The translations under genes were made by a program, and so were the position numbers. Shown piece by piece: positions 54,847-60,746 of a stretch of DNA of 64,000 nt. Source of the DNA: JAZDFC01 sp043808235. GTDB taxonomy: Bacteria; Bacteroidota; Ignavibacteria; Ignavibacteriales; Melioribacteraceae. The notes beneath the pieces were generated by a model. It made no database searches, was not told the DNA's origin, and saw only the letters and a list, made by a program, of their open reading frames with translations. The stretch covers positions 4,049 through 68,048 of the forward strand of contig JAZDFC010000061.1 of assembly GCA_043808235.1 (NCBI GenBank), in the 5' to 3' direction. Position 1 is the first letter of the stretch, and every line of letters starts with the position of its first letter.

Positions 54847-54995
54847 AATGCTGTCAACTTAAGAGGAATCGCGTAGAGTAATCGAAAAAATGGGACACAG
54901 ATTTTTATGATATTTATGATCCGAGAAGATAATTTGAATAAATCATATACGATCATAATGATCCGCGTTCTATTAATTGTTAAGTTGACAGCATT
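54847..54995. mobile_element. MITE-like element with 16-bp inverted ends and 9-bp flanking repeat
   Basis: AATGCTGTCAACTTAA (54847-54862) returns as its exact reverse complement at 54980-54995. CCCGACAAG occurs directly on both outer sides (54837-54845 and 54997-55005), each one base from the inverted repeat, which looks like a target-site duplication. The interior, about 117 bp, has no coding potential and includes GGGACACAGATTTTTATGA. It lies in the 526-bp gap between the MFS gene and queC. Confidence 0.65.
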
Positions 54996-55013
54996 ACCCG
55001 ACAAGTCAGATCA

Positions 55014-55145
55014 AGCTCTACCAGGACAATTTATAATCAATCCAATCGTTAAAGAATCGAATAATTCATTTCTATTCCGGAGGGATAAAATATTTTTAGA
55101 AAATCAAATCCAATATTCATGTCAAGTCCTATCGGGACGCAATAG
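55014..55145. repeat. Cluster of three REP-like units
   Basis: AGCTCTACCAGGACAATTTA (55014-55033), ATTCCGGAGGGATAAAATA (55074-55092) and GTCCTATCGGGACGCAATAG (55126-55145) look like diverged copies of one short unit, a small palindrome around GGGAC followed by AAAT, spaced 50-60 bp. No gene was recognised in 54996-55249. No preQ1 riboswitch was seen upstream of queC. Confidence 0.45.
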
Positions 55146-55249
55146 AAAAGTGTATCATGGACAGTTATGGAAATAATGAAGGCTTAAGTTCTCCGTGTTC
55201 ACTTTGACGGGCTATTTTAGTATTTTTCTCTCAATAAATTTGATAATAG

Positions 55250-55939
55250 ATGAGTGATAAACAATTAGCCGTTGTTGCATTAAGCGGCGGACTCGATAGC
55301 TGCGTTACCACCGCAATCGCATTGCAGCAATACGATGTAGCGGTTGTTCATATTAATTACGGGCAGCGCACAGAGAACCGCGAGCTATCGGCGTTTCATA
55401 ATATTGCAGATTATTACGGAATCGAGAAAAAATTAGTTATCGACTTTGCGCATTTGAACCGGATAGGCGGTTCATCGCTGACAGATAAATCGATTGAAGT
55501 AACTAAGGCTGATCTCGGGAATAAAGAAATTCCAAACTCGTATGTGCCATTCCGTAATGCACACATTTTAACTGCATGTGTTAGCTGGGCTGAGGTTATT
55601 GGAGCGAATGCAATTTTTATCGGCGCGGTTTACGAGGATGCATCGGGGTACCCCGACTGCAGGCCAAAATTTTTTAAAGCATTTGAAAAAGCTGTTGAGC
55701 TCGGCACCAAACCTGAAACGAAAATTAAAATACTAACGCCGATCATCAATATGAAGAAATCGGAAATAGTATTAAAAGGAATGGAACTTAAAGCACCGTT
55801 GCATTTGACATGGTCGTGTTACCAAAATGAAGACGAAGCATGCGGCGTTTGCGATAGCTGCGCTTTCCGCCTCCGCGGTTTCCAGCAAGCGGGTGTTGAA
55901 GACCCGATAAAGTACCGGGAAAGACCTGAGTATATTTAA
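55250..55939 (+). CDS. queC: 7-cyano-7-deazaguanine synthase
   Basis: 229 residues. The PP-loop VVALSGGLDSCV binds ATP; VVHINYGQRTENRELSAF and GYPDCRPKFFKAFEKA are QueC signatures. The zinc-binding Cys set is in CYQNEDEACGVCDSCAFRLRGF-type spacing near the C-terminus. It converts CDG to preQ0, the last common precursor of queuosine. The partner queF lies 2.7 kb downstream, separated by three unrelated genes. Confidence 0.95.
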   Translation: MSDKQLAVVALSGGLDSCVTTAIALQQYDVAVVHINYGQRTENRELSAFHNIADYYGIEKKLVIDFAHLNRIGGSSLTDKSIEVTKADLGNKEIPNSYVPFRNAHILTACVSWAEVIGANAIFIGAVYEDASGYPDCRPKFFKAFEKAVELGTKPETKIKILTPIINMKKSEIVLKGMELKAPLHLTWSCYQNEDEACGVCDSCAFRLRGFQQAGVEDPIKYRERPEYI

Positions 55940-55973
55940 TGGAGAATGAAAATTTGTATTGTGAGTTTATTGG

Positions 55974-56909
55974 ATGAGTTACGAAAAGAAAATGTTGGAT
56001 GAATACAATATGCCTTCGCGAAAGGCAGTGGAAGATGCATTATTAAAATCGTTATTCAAACACAATGGGACAATTAAGGAATTTGGGGCCGAAGAGGAAA
56101 TTGTTGATGAGCTTGCAGATGATTTTGAGCTAAGTACCCAACAGAGGGAAGCATATCTAGAAACGATTTATCGGAAAGAAAACAGAATTAAAAAATCCTA
56201 TCTCTGGCATAGATTACTTTTTAGAGCCGCTGATTCATTATCGGGAGAAAAGTTAATTTCAAGACCGACCGAGACAATTAAATTGACTAATAAAAGAGAG
56301 TGGATGCTAACGGAGAAAGGATATGATAAATTGTTGCATATCTTAAAAATCCCGAAGGAAGAAAAAAAGATTTTATCGACCAAATCTTTCGAAGTTCAGA
56401 AAGTCGTTAATAAGTTGAAGATTACTGCCCGACCTAAAAATTATAATCCGTTTGATAAAGAAAAAAGGACGGCAAAAAGTAGTAGAGAAATTTCAGTTAG
56501 AACACGTGGATTTCGTCAGGCGGTTATCGAATCATATGATTATAAATGTGCCATATGCGGATTGAAGTTGGCTTCTCCCGATAATTTGTATTGGGAAGTT
56601 GAAGCAGCTCATATTGTGCCGCATCGTGCAAAAGGAAAGGATGATATATGGAATGGAATTTCACTTTGCAGATTGCACCATTGGGCATTTGATGTAGGAT
56701 GGGTTTCGCTAAATGAAAATTATGTTGTCTTAATCTCCCCGAAATTCAACTCTCTTTCTTGGGAATTTGGTAGCATAGACAGTTATCGATTTCTTGAATC
56801 ACTGAAAGATAATGATAAGCGGATTTTACTTCCTGCGAATTCAGAAATTTATCCACATCAAAATTCAATTAAATGGCATTATGAAAATATTTTTGTCAGT
56901 AATTGTTAA
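55974..56909 (+). CDS. HNH endonuclease with Mrr_N-like winged-helix N-terminus
   Basis: 311 residues. The N-terminal part (about 12-125: MPSRKAVEDALLKSLFKHNG, EFGAEEEIVDELADDF, LTEKGYDKLL) resembles the winged-helix Mrr_N domain of restriction enzymes. The C-terminal HNH_2-type nuclease has Cys192-x2-Cys195, EAAHIVPHRAKGKDD (His213), Asn227 and CRLHHWAFD (Cys232, His235). Likely a DNA-cutting defence enzyme. It starts 34 bp after queC and is followed after 15 bp by the PmeII-like gene. No methyltransferase is nearby, and composition is more AT-rich than the neighbours, suggesting transfer. Confidence 0.82.
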   Translation: MSYEKKMLDEYNMPSRKAVEDALLKSLFKHNGTIKEFGAEEEIVDELADDFELSTQQREAYLETIYRKENRIKKSYLWHRLLFRAADSLSGEKLISRPTETIKLTNKREWMLTEKGYDKLLHILKIPKEEKKILSTKSFEVQKVVNKLKITARPKNYNPFDKEKRTAKSSREISVRTRGFRQAVIESYDYKCAICGLKLASPDNLYWEVEAAHIVPHRAKGKDDIWNGISLCRLHHWAFDVGWVSLNENYVVLISPKFNSLSWEFGSIDSYRFLESLKDNDKRILLPANSEIYPHQNSIKWHYENIFVSNC

Positions 56910-56924
56910 TTAAAGGGATTAATC

Positions 56925-57692
56925 TTGAAGAAAGTTGAGTTTAAAAAAGTTATTGATTTTGTTGACAAAAACATGATGTTGTTTTATAGTACTTTGGAAG
57001 ATGAAGTTCGAAAAATTGATTTCTTTGAAAATTTACTAAGTATAAATCCATATCTGTTGGGAATTAGAAATATTAACACCACTGGTGATTTTTTTGAGTA
57101 TATACTTAATTCACATTTATCAATATTGGAAAATACTTTACTTGACGATTTTTTGAAGCGTATTGCGGTATTTGTTTGTGAGAATACTTATAAAATAAAA
57201 ATGAAATCTGTGAGAGGAATCGATTTAGAGCTTAGAAAAGATAACAACACATACTTAGTAAGTATAATTTCGAATGCCAATATTGATAATTCAATAAGAA
57301 TAAAAGAAATCCGGAAGTCTTTCAAAGAGGAAACTAAAAGGCTGATTGGTAGCACCAGGAATGGAAATATCAAATGTATTATCGGTTTTTGCTATGGTAG
57401 AATTAAATGGGCTTCCAAAAGCGATTTTATAGAAGTTGCCGGTCAAGAGTTTTGGGAATTTATATCGGGTGATAGCGAATTGTACACAAAAGTATTTTTA
57501 CTTTTGAAGCAAAAAGCCAACGAAAAGAACAAAAATTTCATTAATGAATACAATAGAAAATTGAATTTACTTGTACTTCCATTTGCAGATGAATTTTGTG
57601 TAAAAGGAAAGATTGATTGGGAAAAACTCGTGAGATATAATTCACAGAATGAAAAAATGAAAATAAAATTATCATTAAAAAATAAATATTAG
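56925..57692 (+). CDS. PmeII-family-like type II restriction endonuclease, probably lacking the catalytic lysine
   Basis: 255 residues. TTG start with AAAGGGA upstream. Features remembered from the PmeII family are present: GIDLEL (98-103), IIGFCYGRI (152-160), GQEFWEFISGDSELY (173-187), NEYNRKLNLL and KIDWEKLVRYNS (229-240). In that family the core reads YxVSxKSGPNWGNS; here it is YLVSIISNANIDNS, so the expected Lys of the PD-(D/E)xK site is Ile115. It is strongly AT-rich. The HNH gene precedes it by 15 bp; no methylase is present. It may be an inactive or repurposed nuclease. Family assignment moderate. Confidence 0.68.
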   Translation: MKKVEFKKVIDFVDKNMMLFYSTLEDEVRKIDFFENLLSINPYLLGIRNINTTGDFFEYILNSHLSILENTLLDDFLKRIAVFVCENTYKIKMKSVRGIDLELRKDNNTYLVSIISNANIDNSIRIKEIRKSFKEETKRLIGSTRNGNIKCIIGFCYGRIKWASKSDFIEVAGQEFWEFISGDSELYTKVFLLLKQKANEKNKNFINEYNRKLNLLVLPFADEFCVKGKIDWEKLVRYNSQNEKMKIKLSLKNKY

Positions 57693-57727
57693 CGAGCAAA
57701 TAAATTGATCAAAGGAATTATAATGAC
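57690..57727 (+). repeat. Duplicated queF leader, copy 1
   Basis: 38 bp that match 58573-58610 with three mismatches, from TAGCGAGCAA to the ATG and next codon base pair. After it the frame reads MTSNQKLVV then runs to a stop, compared with MTNKQKLLEV of queF, so a dozen codons of queF appear to be copied and decayed. The copy overlaps the stop codon of the PmeII-like gene. Confidence 0.75.
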
Positions 57728-57798
57728 GAGTAATCAGAAGTTAGTGGTTACTATTTCCGTTATCACTTTTCACTAATTGCATAAATGGAGAAAAAGAA

Positions 57799-58554
57799 AT
57801 GAAATCACTTATTGGTCTTTTATTTTTGTTTTCGGGAGTAATTTGTTATTCGCAAACCATAATGAACATTTACGAAAAAGATGGAAAGGTAACTAAAATT
57901 CCCACCGATAGAATCGAGAAGATTACATATGAAGGTAACACTGTTCCGGTTAGCCAAAACACGGTTACGGATGCAGATGGAAATGTTTATCAAACAATAA
58001 CAATCGGTAATCAAGTATGGATGGCTGAGAATCTTAAAACCACAAGATATAACGACGGAACTCCAATAAAAGAACAAAGGGATTTTGATGCATGGCAAAA
58101 AGAAAAAACAGGAGCCTATTGTTGGGTAATGAACAATCAAGATACAAAAAATGTTTATGGTGCATTGTATAATTGGCATGCCGTAAACACCGGAAAACTC
58201 TGCCCCAAAGGCTGGCATGTGCCCACTAAACAAGAATGGGAGATGCTTAACAGTTATCTTGGATCCCGCGAATCAGCCGCACAAATGAAAGAAGTTGGAA
58301 CTACTTATTGGAGAACTTCGCCGGCAAATGTTACAAATAAAACAGGCTTTACAGCAAGACCTGCCGGTAAAAGATTTCATGCTACCGGCAAATTTGAAGA
58401 AATAGGGAAAATGGCTATTTGGTGGGCGGCAACATCGGCAAATGCCGGCAACGCGCATTTTGCCGTAATGTATGATAATTCCGCCGCAATGAACACCGAT
58501 AATCACTCTTTAAGCAAGGAATCGGGTTTTTCTGTCCGCTGCATAAGAGACTAA
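57799..58554 (+). CDS. Fibrobacter succinogenes major paralogous domain (Fib_succ_major) protein
   Basis: 251 residues with a signal peptide (SGVICYSQ). The domain is clear: VTDADGNVYQTITIGNQVWM, AENLKTTRYNDGTPI, GALYNWHAVNTGKLCPKGWH, VPTKQEWEMLNSYLG, TGFTARPAGKR and a final SGFSVRCIRD. It is an exported protein of the FISUMP family, common in Fibrobacteres and Bacteroidota; function unknown. It is flanked on both sides by the duplicated queF leader, so it appears to sit inside a duplication/insertion. Confidence 0.9.
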   Translation: MKSLIGLLFLFSGVICYSQTIMNIYEKDGKVTKIPTDRIEKITYEGNTVPVSQNTVTDADGNVYQTITIGNQVWMAENLKTTRYNDGTPIKEQRDFDAWQKEKTGAYCWVMNNQDTKNVYGALYNWHAVNTGKLCPKGWHVPTKQEWEMLNSYLGSRESAAQMKEVGTTYWRTSPANVTNKTGFTARPAGKRFHATGKFEEIGKMAIWWAATSANAGNAHFAVMYDNSAAMNTDNHSLSKESGFSVRCIRD

Positions 58555-58572
58555 TAAGTTTTTAAAATTTTA

Positions 58573-58610
58573 TAGCGAGCAACCAAATTGATTAAAGGAA
58601 TTATAATGAC
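58573..58610 (+). repeat. queF leader, copy 2 (native)
   Basis: Partner of 57690-57727; it contains the AAAGGA ribosome-binding site and ATG of the functional queF gene. Confidence 0.75.
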
Positions 58611-59061
58611 CAACAAACAAAAACTTCTCGAAGTCTTTGAGAATGCATACCCTGAACGGGATTACTGGGTAACCCATATTGCGCCGGAGTTTACTTCCGT
58701 TTGTCCCAAAACCAGTCAACCGGATTACGCAACTATTACGCTCAAATATATTCCCGACCAGCTTTGTATCGAGTTGAAGTCGTACAAATTTTATTTGCAG
58801 TCTTACCGCAATGAGGGAATCTATTTCGAGAGTGTTACAAATAAAATTCTTGACGACCTCGTTGAAGTATGCAAGCCGCGTTATATGAAATTAATCGCAG
58901 AGTTTAATCCTCGCGGCGGAATATCGTCGGTAATAGAAGCTGAATATGAAAGTGAAGAATACAAAGACCGCTTCCTCGATGAATTCGACGAAGAATTTGA
59001 AGATGACGAATACGACGATCTCGAAGATGAATTTGGCGAAGAAGACAAAGGAAAATTTTAA
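58606..59061 (+). CDS. queF: PreQ0 reductase (7-cyano-7-deazaguanine reductase), acidic-tailed
   Basis: 151 residues from ATG 58606 (AAAGGA upstream; the frame extends to an ATG at 58588 before that site). The unimodular QueF motif set is present: PEFTSVCPKTSQPDYATI with Cys33 nucleophile and Asp40, then CIELKSYKFYLQSYRNEGIY with Glu56. It reduces preQ0 to preQ1 with NADPH for queuosine. The last 40 residues are almost all Asp and Glu, a tail not needed for the fold and unusual in length. It was probably next to queC originally. Confidence 0.92.
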   Translation: MTNKQKLLEVFENAYPERDYWVTHIAPEFTSVCPKTSQPDYATITLKYIPDQLCIELKSYKFYLQSYRNEGIYFESVTNKILDDLVEVCKPRYMKLIAEFNPRGGISSVIEAEYESEEYKDRFLDEFDEEFEDDEYDDLEDEFGEEDKGKF

Positions 59062-59128
59062 TAAACTTGTAGATTGCGATCCGATATGGTTGAATGCAAT
59101 TTAAAATTATAAACATCATGGGGTAAAA

Positions 59129-60517
59129 ATGGCTAAAAAAATAATTAAAAGAAGCTGGGCTGAACCGTTCAAAATAAAAGTGGTTGAGCCTATTAAAATG
59201 ACTACACGCGAATACCGCGAGAAATGTGCGAAGGAAGCAGGATACAATACATTCCTTTTGAAATCGGAAGATGTGTATATCGATCTGCTAACCGATAGCG
59301 GTACAAATGCAATGAGCGATAATCAATGGGCGGGAATGATGCTCGGCGACGAAGCTTATGCCGGCAGCAAGAATTTTTATCATCTCTGGGATCAGGTGAA
59401 AAAATATTATGGTATGCCTTTCTTTGTGCCTACGCACCAGGGCAGAGCCGCCGAGCATATGATCTCAAAAATAATTATCAAACCGGGGGACTACGTTCCC
59501 GGTAATATGTATTTTACCACAACACGTCTTCACCAGGAATTAGCGGGCGCTACATTCGTTGATGTAATCATCGATGATGCACACGATCCCGATAATGAAT
59601 ATCCTTTCAAAGGGAATATCGATTTAAATAAATTGAATAACCTTGTTAAAAAAGTCGGCGCAGAAAAAATTGCATACGTATCGATGGCTGGACCCGTGAA
59701 CATGGCAGGCGGTCAGCCGTTCTCGATGGCTAACCTTCGCGAAGTGCATGAATACTGCAAGAAAAATAAAATCCGGTTATGGTTTGATGCTACCCGCGCA
59801 ACCGAAAATGCGTACTTCATTAAATTAAGAGAGCAAGGATATTCCGAAAAATCAATTGCGCAAATCCTTAAGGAAATCTGTTCGTACTTCGACGGTTTGT
59901 GGGTCAGTGCAAAAAAAGATTTGATGGTTAACATAGGCGGATTCCTTGCAACACGCGATAAAGTTGTTTATGAAGAAGCGCGCAACATGGTTGTCGTTTA
60001 CGAAGGACTTCATACATACGGCGGTTTAGCCGGACGCGATATGGAAGCTATGGCCCGCGGCTTAGATGAGATGGTTGAGTTTGATAACATTCACATGCGC
60101 GTTGGGCAGGTGGAATACTTCGGAAAAAGATTGGAAGAATTTGGAGTGCCCTTTGTGAAACCCATTGGCGGACATGCAATATTCTTAAACGCGAAAAAGA
60201 TATTATCGCATTTAAAGCAGGATCTATTCCCGGCACAGGCGCTTGCTGCGGAAATTTATATTGATTCGGGCGTGCGTGGAATGGAACGCGGAATTGTATC
60301 TTCCGGTCGCGATCCTGAAACGGGTAAACACCGCTATCCGAAATTGGAATTGGTACGAATGACTTTCCCGAGAAGAGTTTACACCCAGGCACATATCGAT
60401 GTTACCGTCGAATCCATTGCCGAAGTGTATACGAACAGGAAGAAAATAAAAGGATTAAAAATGGTTTACGAACCAAAATACCTGCGGTTCTTCCAGGCAA
60501 AGTTCGAAAAATTGTAA
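59129..60517 (+). CDS. tpl: Tyrosine phenol-lyase (rather than tryptophanase)
   Basis: 462 residues, PLP-dependent beta-eliminating lyase. The PLP lysine is Lys263 in VSAKKDLMVNIGGF. The family shares most motifs with tryptophanase, but the specificity positions point to tyrosine phenol-lyase: Thr130 in MYFTTTRLHQ (tryptophanase has Asp), Arg387 in GVRGMERGIVSSGRD, and Phe454-Phe455 in YLRFFQAKF (tryptophanase has His). The enzyme splits tyrosine into phenol, pyruvate and ammonia. Often mislabelled as tryptophanase. Own unit, with a terminator after it. Confidence 0.85.
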   Translation: MAKKIIKRSWAEPFKIKVVEPIKMTTREYREKCAKEAGYNTFLLKSEDVYIDLLTDSGTNAMSDNQWAGMMLGDEAYAGSKNFYHLWDQVKKYYGMPFFVPTHQGRAAEHMISKIIIKPGDYVPGNMYFTTTRLHQELAGATFVDVIIDDAHDPDNEYPFKGNIDLNKLNNLVKKVGAEKIAYVSMAGPVNMAGGQPFSMANLREVHEYCKKNKIRLWFDATRATENAYFIKLREQGYSEKSIAQILKEICSYFDGLWVSAKKDLMVNIGGFLATRDKVVYEEARNMVVVYEGLHTYGGLAGRDMEAMARGLDEMVEFDNIHMRVGQVEYFGKRLEEFGVPFVKPIGGHAIFLNAKKILSHLKQDLFPAQALAAEIYIDSGVRGMERGIVSSGRDPETGKHRYPKLELVRMTFPRRVYTQAHIDVTVESIAEVYTNRKKIKGLKMVYEPKYLRFFQAKFEKL

Positions 60518-60528
60518 TTTACTTAATT

Positions 60529-60574
60529 CCGTTAGCCCGTTTAATTATGAGACCTAACGGTATATGTTTTTTTA
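60529..60574 (+). terminator. Terminator after tpl
   Basis: CCGTTAG (60529-60535) pairs with CTAACGG (60554-60560) and is followed by TATATGTTTTTTT. The loop is long (18 nt) but position and T-run fit. Confidence 0.6.
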
Positions 60575-60580
60575 ATTTTC

Positions 60581-60594
60581 TCCGCCGCGGCGGA
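60581..60594. repeat. 14-bp GC-rich palindrome
   Basis: TCCGCCGCGGCGGA is a perfect palindrome in an otherwise AT-rich 228-bp gap (60518-60746). It may be a dispersed palindrome or a protein-binding site; nothing else was recognised here. Confidence 0.5.
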
Positions 60595-60746
60595 TTGTGA
60601 TTTTAGCACCTTTGTCATTCCGGTGTTGGATTAACAAATATTTATTTCGGGTTGTTCTTGATATTGTGATCTGTTCATGTTAAAGTTGCCGGACAAAAAT
60701 TGACTGTAAAAGGACAGATAAAAGGAACAACCCTTATTTTATACCT

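Noticed and set aside
54907..55176. 89-residue frame in the queC upstream gap
   Set aside because: It runs through the inverted and REP-like repeats, has no ribosome-binding site or recognisable domain, and looks accidental.
55146..55249. preQ1 riboswitch upstream of queC
   Set aside because: I could not find the conserved stem and A-rich tail of a preQ1-I or II aptamer.
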